This document shows positions 1 through 10,600 of a DNA stretch of 36,879 nt, one piece after another (position 1 is the stretch's first letter; each line of letters opens with the position of its first letter). A program made the translations under genes and the position numbers. This stretch comes from Chlamydomonas sphaeroides (taxonomy: Eukaryota; Chlorophyta; Chlorophyceae; Chlamydomonadales; Chlamydomonadaceae), in contig BDDC01000517.1 of assembly GCA_001662425.1 (NCBI GenBank), positions 14,878 through 51,756 of the forward strand, read 5' to 3'. The notes below the pieces were generated by a model. That model worked only from the letters and a program-made list of their open reading frames with translations. It made no database searches and was not told where the DNA came from.

Positions 1-3000
1 GGTGCCTGGCGGCGGCGGCCATGGCCGCGGCCATTCCGTCGCCGCCGCCGGCCGCCAGGCCCGGCGCCGCCGCCGCGGCGTTGAGCGCCCCGCCGCCCAA
101 TCCCGCCGATCCCCGCTGCGTCAACGACCCCACCGTTGCCGCCGCCGCCGCCGCGGCCGCCTGCTGCTGCTGCTGCTGCTGCACCGCCGCTGCTGCGGCG
201 GCGGCCGCCGCAGCCACCGCCGACGCGTACAGGTCGCCGCCGTGGCCCGACGGGTTGCCGCCGCCGCCGCCGCCGCCGCTTCCCGAGCCCTGCTGCTGCT
301 GCTGCTGCTGCTGGTGGGCCCGGGCCGCGAGCGAGGCCATGTGGTGGTGCAGGAAGCTGGCGGCCGAGGGCGTGGCGCCCAGCTGGATGTGCGGGTGCTG
401 GCCCGACATGGCGCCCGCCATGAAGCCGCCGCCGGCGAGGCTGCCCATGCCGCCGCCGCCACCGCCGCCGGCCGTCAGGCTGGAGCCCAGCGCCGGCATG
501 GGCATGGCGCCCGAGTGGTGCGGCAGCGAGCCGGCCAGAGCCGACGGCTGCGGGGTCGGGGTAAGTGGGCATGGGCAGAGGAAGAGGAAGGGGCGGCTCA
601 GGGGGTCAGCGGACTTGATGGTGGTGGCTGGAGGTCCACCGACTCGGCCGAGCCCCGGCGAGCCGAGCCCGCTGAGCGCCGCAGCCGGCGCGGACGCCTG
701 AGCATCGCGAGGTGGGAGGTGGCCGCCTGCAGGCCGCGACCTGGGTGTGCACGGACAATGCACAGCCTGCTGCCACCGTTGCGACAGGAGCTGTCGGCCA
801 GGAGCTCCAGAGACGGCATCAGCCAGCGGCCATCCCGGTCCCACGCTCCGCAGGCTGCGACACGTGTGTACAGCACGAGCCCACCCCGCAGACTTCCGGC
901 CAGGACCCAGCGCTCCCGGGTCCGCGCCCACACGGCCCCTGGCCCCAGCCAAGCCACGAGCAGTGTTGAGGAGCTGCGCGGCAGACTATCTTTGCGGATG
1001 CGCCTTGACGTCGTATGAAACCTATGATCGGTCATGCAGTCTTTCATGTCATAGCCGCGCACCTGGAAAGAGCTGCCCAGCATCACCGAGGAGCTGTGCG
1101 GCACCGACGACCCGAGCGACGCCGCCGCCGCCATGGCGGCGGCGCTCGCCGCGGCCGCGTTCATGCCGCCGGGCGGCACGTAGCTCCCCGCCAGCATGCT
1201 GCCGAAGGTGGGGCTGATCTGCTGCAGCGCCGCCATGGCAATCGCGTGCGCCTGCGCGTGCGCCTGGGTGCAGGGTTTCGCCACAGGGCACACGGGCGTC
1301 AACAGCTACACACAGCAGGGGGCTGGCTAGTCACTACCGGTGCTGCTAGGAGGGCAAGCAAGCGCGTGTCAGTGCAAGCCTTCGCAGCTGCCGCACCTGC
1401 GCGTGATGCGCTGGAGAGTAGCCCAGCATCGCCATGGCCGCTGAGGCGCTGCTGGGGGTGTTAAAGGAGCCGGGCGCAAAGGCGGCTTGCGCCGCCGCGG
1501 CCGCGGCGGCGGCCGCCGCCGCCTCAGTCGACGGCGCCGCCGGCAGGCTGCCGCCGTAGGGCCCGGCCGGCACGCTGCCGCTGCCGGCGCTGCCGCCACT
1601 GCCAGCGACGGCGCGGCCAGAGAAGGCGCCGGCGCCGTAGGCGCCGAGCGAGCCCACGTGCTGCGCCGCCGCTGCCGCCGCAGCGGCGGCGGCGGCCGCC
1701 GCCGCCGCCGCTGCCGCCGCCGACCCGGGCCCAGAGCCTACCTGCGGCACCGCGCCGCCGCCGCTGCCGTGCTGCAGCGGCTGCGGCTGCGTGGCGCCGC
1801 CGGAGCGGACCGCCAGCGGCGGCGTGGGGTCGGCGGGCGCTAAGGGCAGCGAGTGCGGCGGCTTGCGCGGGGGGTCGGGCTGCGGCGCGAAGGGCCCCGT
1901 GAAGGCCTCCCCTGTGATAAAGGGGTGCGCCGCGGCCTGGCGCGGCGTCCACCTGCGGAGCGGGGCGGGCCGGACAGCTGGATGGTAGCGTCACGGCGGC
2001 ACCAACACACGTGCCTGTCTCCGCCCCTGCCGCCATCCCGCGTGGCCATGCACGTGTGTCCTTGTCCCCGCATTCCCCGCATTCCAACGCCCCCGTGACC
2101 CAAGCCCTCACCGCTTGCGGGGATCCAGCTCCAGCACCCCCAGCAGGAAGTCGATGAAGCACTCGCGCGCCCGCCGCTCCCTGTCCACCTCGTCCGGCGT
2201 CAGGCTCTGCGGCGCAACGCCAAAGCAAAGCGTCACTGCTCGACAGTCAACGCAGCCGCGTGCAGTCCAGCAACGCGTCCACGTACATGAGACACCGCGG
2301 TCCAGCGCACACGGCGCGGCGGAGCAGCACAGGCGGCGCCACCAAGAGGCACGCAACAAACAACAGTGCCCGCACGGCGCCAGGCCCCTCACACCTGCTT
2401 GAAGGGGTAGACGGAGATGATGTCGGGCAGGCTGGTGTGGGTGAAGTAGCGCTTGCCGGCGGGCGCGCGGCACCCGTTGCGCGCCTCGAACTCGGCCTGG
2501 CTGGTGAGCGAGAAGGCCACCACGGGCTGGCCCGTGGCGGGGTCCTGAGGGGAAGGGTCGTAGGACGCAGGAACGCTAAGCTGTTGTGGCTAGGCCAACA
2601 CGAAGCGCTGTCAGGCAGGAAGCGCGCCCTGCACACCGGCGGAACAGCCAATGCTCTGCAGGGCAGCCGAGCAGCCAGCACAGCGGCTGACCTGGCTGAC
2701 GCGCTTGTTGAAGAACTTGTCCGTGTGCTTGGAGCCCTCCAGCAGCCACGCGGGCGGCGGCCCGAAGGTGGCCAGTATGCGGGACAGCAGGTCGTGCTCC
2801 GAGGCGCCCGGGAAGAGCGGCAGCCCCAGGAACAGCTCCGCCGCCACGCAGCCGAGGCTCCACACGTCGATGGCGGCCGTGTAGCCGCAGCCCAGCACCA
2901 CCTCGGGTGACCTGGCGGCCGGAGGAGGGCGTGTGTTGGGGCGGGGCGGGGGCAGGCGGGCACCAGGGAAGGCGGGAGCGGCTGCGTCCGCACTGCCGCA

Positions 3001-5334
3001 GTGATGCGTTTGTTCATCAAGTGTGCCAGGAGGCCGCAGCTGCGTTCCTCGTGCTGGTCTGGGCCAGACGGGCAGTGGCAGCAGCCCGCTAGCGGGTCGG
3101 TTGTTGGCTCGCACCTGTAGAAGCGGGACTGGATGTACGAGTAGACGGTGCGGTTTTCGAAGCAGGCGGACCCAAAGTCGATGAGCTTCAGGTCGCCGCT
3201 GTGCGGGCTCTTGAGCAGGATGTTCTCCGGCTGCGCAGGCGGGCGGAGGGGAAAGGTGGCGAGCAAAGTGTGAGGCCCCGTTGCAGGGGCAAGGGTAGGG
3301 CGCGAGGGTCGGGGCAGTGGCCGTGGCGAGGTCACCGGGCCACGCGAGCTGGGCAGGGCGGTGGGGCCATCGGCTGGGGTGAGTGCGGCGGTAAGGCAGA
3401 GTTGACGGCGGCCCATGCCAGGGGCCAGACGTCGCGCTGGCTGCGTGCCCTAGCTGCGCTGGGTGTGCCCTAGCGGCCCTGTGGGAGCGCACCTTGATGT
3501 CGCAGTGGATGATGGACGCATCGCGCAGCACCACCAGCGCGTCCAGGAGCTGGCGCAGGAACAGCTGCACCAGGCTCAGGCTCAGGCCCCTGCGGCGTGT
3601 CGCGAGGGCGGGGCCGATCATCAGGCAAGGCGGTGCGAAGCGGATCACAACCACCCGCCGACGCCCCACGCCCACGTCGAGCAAGACCCATGGGCCGCCG
3701 GCGCCGCCGCCCACCTGAAGCCGTTGCGGCGCAGCAGCTCGAAAAGGTTGACGTCCAGCCGCTCAAACACAAGGCACAGGTGTTTGCGGAACAGGAAGAA
3801 GTCCACCATGCGCACCTGCGGGCGTGCGGCACAGGTGCTAGTCGGTCGCCAGCAACACGCCATACTCCCCAACACACTGGTGCTCCAACCCAATGGGGCT
3901 AGGCACGGCTCATGGGGCTAGACTTTGATGCCGCAGCTCCCATGCATTCGTGCCCTAGCACCACTGCAGTCGTGCCGTGGCCCGACGGCGCGCTCTACCC
4001 CGCAGGCCCGCAGCCCCCATTCCGCACCACGTGATGTTGGTCACCCGGGTCGCAGCGGCTGTTGAGCAGCTGCAGCAGCCCGATCTCCACACGAGCCTAG
4101 GGAGGGACAGGAGCGCAGGGGCGGGGCGGGCAGGCACACGGGGGTTACGGGCACTGTCAGGAAGCCGCAGACTGCACGGCCGACCCACATCGCAGCACGC
4201 TCCAGACCCCCTCCGCAGCCCCACTGCCCGTGTCATCTGCAGCCCGCTCGCGCCCTCCACCTTGCGCCCCTCGCGGCACACCTGGTGGTAGTAGGCGGGC
4301 TGGTTCTTGATCACCTTGACCGCCACGCTGGCGCCCATCTCCTCGCACCAGCACGCCACCACCTGACCGAACGTGCCCTGCCCCAGCATCTCGTGCACCA
4401 CGTAGCGCCGCAGCACCGCGCCCGGCTGGCCGTTGATGAGCACGTCGTTTACGTGCATGATCAGGTCGCTGCTCTCGTTGTCGTATCCTTCGTTCTTGAC
4501 GCCCGCCGACGGCTTGGTCAGCACGCGCCGCGGGTTGGTCGTACAGTTGTAGCGGTACGTCGAGTTGCAGGAGCGATAGACCGAGACGATGCCGGCTGTG
4601 GCGCGGACCAGCAGCGCGCAGGAGCGCGGGCGCTTGTTGTGCGGGCTGGCAGCGGCGGCGGAGGGGCCGCCGAGCCTCGAGCTTAGGCCGCCGGGCGGCG
4701 CGCCGCCGCCGGCCGCCGGCGCGGAGCGAGCCATGTGGTACGGCCGGAAGGCGCTGCCGCGCCGGCCGCCGGCCGCCCTGGCGGCGGCGGCTGGCTGGGG
4801 GCCGGCGGCGGCGCCGCCGGCAGGGACAGCAGGCGAAGCCGAGCCGCTGGCAGGGTAGCTGCCGGGTCCGGGGCTCGCGGCGGCGGCGGCGGAGCCGCCG
4901 CCGCTGACGGCTGGCGAGTGCTGCGGCCCCGGCGGGCCGGGACCGCGGCCGGCGTCCATGCCGCCCTGCGACCCCGCCGGCCGCGCCTCCATGCCGCTCG
5001 GCGCGCCGTGCACGTGGCCGTTGGCGGCGGCATAGCCGTCGGCGGCTGGACCGAACCCGTACCCTGACCCCGCGCCGCCGCCCGACAGCTCCATGTCCCG
5101 CATCCCGCGGCCCGACCCAGACGGTCCAGCGCCGCAGCTGACGCCGGCGCCGTCCCAGTGCCCGTCGTGCCGCGGGCTCGCCATCACGGCGTCATCTCCG
5201 CCGTTTACGCCGTCGGCCTCGTCGACGACGTCCCGCATGTGGAGCTCCTGAGGGGAGCCCCCCAGGGCGGCTGATAGGCTGTTGCCGCTGGCGCCGGCAT
5301 CGGGGTACTGCGCCCAAGAGCCCGAGGCGGCCAT
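1..5334 (-). CDS. YAK1: YAK1-type dual-specificity (DYRK family) protein kinase, C-terminus truncated by window edge
   Basis: Proposed exons on the minus strand: 4282-5334, 4028-4096, 3715-3815, 3493-3589, 3115-3230, 2692-2911, 2395-2544, 2112-2206, 1397-1952, 1063-1263 and 547 down to 1 (open at the edge); all phases agree, giving at least 1068 residues. DYRK/YAK1 kinases phosphorylate Ser/Thr and autophosphorylate the activation-loop tyrosine; the Chlamydomonas YAK1 homologue (TAR1) is known to control the nitrogen-starvation response. Visible motifs are the glycine loop GQGTFGQV, the ATP lysine in VAVKVIKN (about K340), HCDIKPEN (catalytic D438), IDFGSACF (D458), and the DYRK activation-loop YxY in TVYSYIQSR (Y470, Y472). 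The conserved segment before the kinase (GYDNESSDLIMHVNDVL) is typical of YAK1. The kinase core is flanked by about 270 low-complexity N-terminal residues and a Gln/Ala/Gly-rich tail. The ATG at 5334 is the first in frame. The final exon boundaries in the low-complexity tail are the least certain part. Confidence 0.93.
160..320 (-). repeat. Two CAG-coded polyglutamine runs in the YAK1 C-terminal tail
   Basis: In the YAK1 frame two runs of seven glutamines each, all CAG (read as CTG on the plus strand near 162-182 and 291-312), flank a stretch rich in Gly, Ala and Ser. The plant and yeast YAK1 tails are also Gln-rich, so these runs support the gene model rather than contradict it. They are potential polymorphic microsatellites. 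Confidence 0.8.
1660..1735 (-). repeat. Poly-alanine (GCN) tract in the YAK1 tail
   Basis: The minus-strand frame of YAK1 exon 9 encodes about 19 consecutive alanines written mostly as GCG/GCC with occasional GCA. It lies just downstream of a possible alternative donor at 1741 (CAG followed by gtaggc), so part of this tract could be spliced out in some transcripts. Such homopolymers are common in algal regulatory proteins and evolve by slippage. Confidence 0.7.
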
Positions 5335-6770
5335 GCCGGGCGGGTGCTGTTTATCGTTGCCGCCGACGGGGCGGCGTTCAATCGGCAGCGTGCGTTGCTG
5401 CTAGCACAGTCCTGAAAGCAGCAAGGCTACTTGCTGCTGGTGCCCGCTGCCTGCCTGCTTGCCTGCCTGCCTGCTTGCCTGCCTGCCTGCTGGATGGAGC
5501 GCAGATATGCCTATGCGCCAGCGCCGTCCTGCTGTTGCTCAGGCTGCTGCTGCTGCTGCCGCCGCTGTGACGCTATGAAACCTATACGATGCGTTATACG
5601 AGCTCCACCAGAGCCCCTCCTCAGGCTGCCACCGCCTGCCTATGGCGACGCGAGCGGGCGCAGCCGGGCGGCGAACCCGGCGTGCGGCGACGCCGTCGCC
5701 GCTGCAGCCGGCTGGGAGCTAGGTTGCACTAGTGTCCGAAGTTCCAGTGGTGTCAGCATTGACGAGGCGGCGGGGTGATGTTGGTGTGTGTGTCTGCGGC
5801 GCTGGTGGCGATTCTGGGCGCGCGGCTGGCCGATGGGCAGCCGCGGGCCTCCCACGCAATGTCGGAAGCTACGAGCTTTCCGCCGCTCCCGCCGAAGGTA
5901 CGGGGCTCTGCAGGCCGCAAAAATCTCACTCAGCGAGTCACAGGCTGCCGCGTTGGACTCGCGTGTGCTGCGATGTCCACGCGCGCGCCAGCGTGGGCCC
6001 AGCGCTACGTTCCACGTATGCTTGGGTCACTGCACGTGGCTAGTGACAACCGTTGCACCTGGAGGCAACAGCAAACGTGCAAAACGTCGGTGTGCAGGCC
6101 AGGCCAGGAAATAGGCACACAGCACAGACGCGGGATGGCAGTCCCGAGCGCATACACGCGCTTGCCAGGCTGTGAAAGCCATGTCATGACGAGCTATGGA
6201 AGCGACACTACATGGCCTAGCTAAAGCAGACGAGCGCGATAACAACTCCCGGAGCGCTCTCAAGGTAACTAGGCCCGCAGCTAGGTAACTAGCACATCCG
6301 TGCGTGCTCCAGCCATTGGGGTCAGCGGCATAGCCTTATTCCGTGGCTCGCGAGTTCTCCCCCTCGCAGCATCGCTCCGCACCCGCTGCCATTGGCCAGG
6401 TACTTTTGCACGCGTACGGTTCGTTTCCAAGGCCGCAGCGCAATTGCAGGCTGCTGTCAGTGATCGAACGCGAAACGCGTCTGTTTTGCGTTGGTTGTTG
6501 CAGTGAGCCGTTTGCTTTGTGGACAGTGAGGGTATGCAGTGTCTGTAAAATTGGCCGAGCAGAATTGCAGTAGGGGGGATGCTTGGGGCAAACCGCACCG
6601 CATTGGCCATTCTGGTACACCCTTCCCGACCTCACAGCACACAGTGCGCGAGTCACAGCGGTCTTAGGACAAGCTGTCAGCCTTGAAACGCCTTGCCACG
6701 TACACTCGTCAACGGGATGGCCGCGATGTGACGCGCACGGACTCGACTCCGGGAACCCGCGACGCGCGGG
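5335..6770. promoter_or_regulatory. Divergent intergenic region between YAK1 and the FLY1-like gene
   Basis: These 1436 bases separate two head-to-head genes, so both promoters and both 5' leaders must lie here. No TATA box stands out at a convincing distance. Notable contents are a tetranucleotide repeat at 5447-5490 in the probable YAK1 leader and a short direct repeat (aggtaactag) near 6262 and 6283. An open frame starting at 5775 could encode a short secreted peptide, but I could not confirm it as a gene. Otherwise I see nothing here. Confidence 0.5.
5447..5490. repeat. CTGC tetranucleotide microsatellite with 16-bp higher-order period
   Basis: The run is built of CTGC units in which every fourth unit is changed to TTGC, giving a 16-base super-repeat of about 2.75 copies. 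It lies about 115 bases upstream of the YAK1 start codon, probably inside the transcribed leader. Confidence 0.85.
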
Positions 6771-7563
6771 ATGGCTAGACACCGGGCTAACGATGCCCAG
6801 GGCTGCGGCCCGCCAACGAGTCGGCCCTTGAACGTCTCCATACCAAAGCCACCCCAACACGCCTCGCCTCGGTGCCCCCTCGGCCCGGCGCTGGCGCTGC
6901 TACTGGCCGCTTCGTGCCTGCCGCCCTGTGCCGCCAGCCGGGCAGCGGTGGTCATCCTCAGCGACCCCCCGCCTCGTGCCGGCGACGGGGCCGCCCGCAA
7001 CGCCTCCTCGCCCTCGCCCGACGCGTGGCTCGTGCACCTGGCCGGAGACGTGTCGGCCCTGTACCCAGCGCACAACCCCAACACCACCGCACTCCGCGGC
7101 CCGTCCAAGTTGACGGGGACCTACAAGGGTGAGGCCCACGGACCAGCTGCGCACGTGCCCGGCCCTCTCCCCTCCCCTCCCCTCCCACACGCCCCAGATG
7201 GCAGCTCCGCATGCGCACAGCCCCGCACCTCAACCCATCCCCTGCCCCTACCCGCCCTTTGCATCACCTCCCAACACACGCCCGCGACCCTACGCACGAG
7301 CCGTGCCGGAGCCCCACAGCCGCGTTCCTTCTCCCGTTGCCTCGCCCCTCGTCCCTCTATCCGACATTGCTTTGTGTAGCTAGCTGTACTCACGCCCACG
7401 CCGTGCCACGCAGCTCCTGCTCATGCCCCGCCGCCCGCACAGGCGTGTGGCTCAAGCACCAGTACAGCGACGCTCTGCGCCGCGAGGGGCTGCTGTCGGC
7501 CGACCGCGGCGTCATCATCCTGCAGCTGCCGGACAGCCCCTTCAGCAGACAGCAGCAGGCGCT

Positions 7564-7608
<45 letters not shown>

Positions 7609-10600
7609 TGAGCTGCAGCAGGAGCTGCAGGGCCAGGCGCATGGCCAAGCACAGCCGCCGGGGGCGCCAGCAGCGGCCGCTGGCGCGGGTGACGGCGCCG
7701 GCGCCGGCTGGCGGCGGGAGGTGCTGCCGGGAGGCGTGCAGGACATTGAGGCGAGTAGTAGAGCGCGCCTTCGGCCAGCGGGCCGGGGGAGCGGGCAGCG
7801 CAGGGGCTGTGGAGGCACGGTTGGCCAAAACCCAAAGCCTTGGGCCCGGGGGGGGGGCGAGGAAACCGCAGGCGGCCTGAGGGGTGCTGCCGTGGCGACT
7901 GAGGGCGATGCAGGCCGCATCGAGCGCCACCGCGCGCGTGCTTTAGAGGCCTATGCGGCTCCACCATCGGGTCAGCGCCGCCCATCCCCGCAGCCGCATC
8001 CGCGCCCCGGGTGAGCTGGTCTCAAGGACGGCCACGGCACTCAAGACCACCCGACCGCTTGGCCCCCGGCCCCTCAGCTGCATCCGTGCCTCCCCTCCCT
8101 GTCCCCCCTCCCTTCCCCTCACCTCTCCCCCTCACCTCCAGGGCGAGCTGGTGCTCAAGGACGGCCAGCTCATCACCGACCGCGACCTGCGCTTCCGGCT
8201 GCGAGGGACCTACGTGGCGGCGGCTGGGTGCGTGGTGGGCGGCGCCCCGACCCGCCGTGGTGGCTGCTTGCGTGGCGGGCTGCTACCTTTGCCAGAGGGC
8301 CTTTGTCTGTAGCAGCATGGGCCGATGGCGGCACGGCAGCCAGGCAGCCGTCGGTGGTGCCGAGCGGGAGCGGAGTGCAGGAACGGCAGCAAGCGGGAGC
8401 AGAGCAGAGGTTGCTCACATCAGGGAGCATGCCGGGCCCGCGCCCGTACGCTCATGCGCGCCGTGCCGCTCGCAGCGACCGCTGCCCGCGTGCGTGCTGC
8501 CCTCGCAGGGCCGTGCACGCGGTGCTGGAGCCGCTGCTGCCCCACGGAATAGAGATGGAGGCCGCAGATGCGGCGGCGGCGCTACCCGCCGGCAAGGCCC
8601 CACTGGGACGCGGCGGCGTCGCGGCCACGGCCGTGGCGGCGGCGGAGCGTGACGAGGAGGATGCGGGCGCGGCAGCCGTGGCCGAGGCGGGGCGCAGCTA
8701 CCGGTGCGTCGCAGTCGGGGGAGCATCGGGTTCCAGAGGGGGCGCAGCGCAGAGTGTAGTGGCCTAGGAGGGGGACGGCGTGGCGAGGCAGAGCCGGCAA
8801 GACGCAGCGACCGGTGCGTTGCGGTCCGGGGGACGGGGTTGGCGTGGTGTGGCAGAGGTTGTGGACAGGGGCCGCGTTGAGGGTTTCGCGGCTACGGCTG
8901 AAGCGAAAGAGAATGGGCGCAGTACAGAGTGTTGTGGCCTAGGAACCGCGGCGTGGCGTGGCGGAGGCGGCGCTCGCGGCGCTCCGCCTCGGGCTGACGA
9001 GAGCGTCGTGCGCGGTACGCCTCATCTGGGCCGGCTGGCGGCGGCGGGAAGGTGCGTCCCTGCACCTCGCCTCTGCTAACCAGCCTGGCGCCGCCTTGCC
9101 GTCACCGCCCCCGCAGCGACGCCCTCCGCTACGCAGCTCGCAGCCTGGCTATGCGAGGGCCCTACTGGTACCGAGTGCTGCTGCACCGCCCGCCGCCGCC
9201 GCCGCCGTCGCCGCCGGGCCAAGGCCGCGGGCTGTGGGGCGGCGCTAGGGGCTCGACGGCGTCGGCGCGGTCGGCAGCTCCGGCGCCGCCGGAGCCTCCG
9301 GCGCCGCCGCTGACGCTGGCGCTGCGGAAGAGCTGCGAGTACCGGGCGCACTTCAAAGTGTACTACAAGGGTAAGAAAGTACGGAAGGGAGTGTGTCCTT
9401 CACACCTACCTGTGCTGATGCCCGCCAGGCAGTGTCTGGAGGGCTCGAGTCAGCGCGCTCGCCACGCCCTTCGCTGCACCTACCTCCCTCCCCGCCAGGC
9501 GATCCAGAAGTGGCGTCGCACGAGTCCCACCTCCGCCTGGACCAGCCCGCGTCACCGCCACCGCCGCCGCCAGGGCGCCACCTGCCGCCGCAGCCTCCAG
9601 CCGCCGGCTCGTCGCCGTTGCCGTCGGCTGGCGGCGCCGGCGGCTCGGGCCAGCGGCGCCGCCAGCTGTTGGCCGACACCGAGATCTTCCACAGCACGCA
9701 GGTGGGGCCCACTTGGCCACTCGGCATGATCGACACGCGGCTTCCAAGTCGCTCACACCGCTGCCGCCAACGTGAAGCACATGTATGGTACACCACACCA
9801 CACCAAACCTCGTCACTCGCAGCCATAGCATGCGACGGCAGCGCGCCCGCAACGGCCCGGCGCCAGCCGTGTCGCGCCGTCGACCGCGAGAAGCCTCTTC
9901 TCTCCTGGCCGCACCCACCGCCCGGCTCGCGCAGCCGCAGCCGCACACCAACCAGCTCGCTGACCGCCGTCGGCCTTTGTCACACCGGCCGTGTGCTGTT
10001 GCTCACATGCCAAGGCGCACCTCCCACCACCCCACGTCCACAGGTGCAGCTGCACACCGGCGGCGCCGCCGCCTTCACCGACGGCTCCACCGCCGCCAAC
10101 ACCGCCAACACCACCTCCGCCTCATCCGGCGGCCCCTCGGACGGCGGCGTGTTCGGGCTGCCCGCCGGCATGGACGCCTCCGACCCCGACCTGGTGCTGG
10201 TGGGGCTGGTGGTGAGCGGCAACTGCGGCCTGCAGCTGGGCTTCAATGCGTCCTCGGTGCACCTGGAGCGATACATCAGGTGGGTCTGGGGCAGCCGTTG
10301 TGGGGAGCTAGACGGCAACAGCGGGCGCGCGCCAGCGCAGCGCGCCGGCCCGCTCTGGCCGTCAGGCTGCTGCTGCGCGTATGCAGTACACGCAAGGCAC
10401 TGGCGAGTCTGGCGATATGCCCTCTCTGCCCCCACTGAGCTCTGCACTTCGCCCTCTGCCCTCTGCCCTCTACCTGACGCGCTCCCCTGCCCGCTCCATG
10501 CTGCCGGCCGCTGCCCCGCAGGCAGGCCGTGCGCTACAGCGTGTTCGTCACCACCGTCACCATCGCGCAGGCAGGTCGTGGGCCCCAGGGCGCTCGGGGG

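Noticed and set aside
2..1018. 338-codon plus-strand open frame and similar frames over YAK1 exon 11
   Set aside because: It is antisense to a confidently identified kinase tail; the length comes from GC-rich triplet repeats that lack stop codons in every frame.
1741..1741. Alternative donor in YAK1 exon 9 (CAG followed by gtaggc)
   Set aside because: Read-through stays in frame and yields the Ala/Gln-rich tail typical of the family, and I found no compelling paired acceptor; kept only as a possible splice variant.
1014..5586. Identical 12-mer tatgaaacctat at 1014 and 5575
   Set aside because: Dozens of 12-mer matches are expected by chance in a window of this size, and the flanks do not align.
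5775..6224. 149-codon plus-strand frame starting MMLVCVSAALVAILGARLADG, resembling a signal peptide
   Set aside because: Only the first 40 or so residues look protein-like, the rest has no domain and poor codon use, and the downstream FLY1-like exon already supplies its own signal peptide. It could be an upstream exon or uORF, but I cannot support it.
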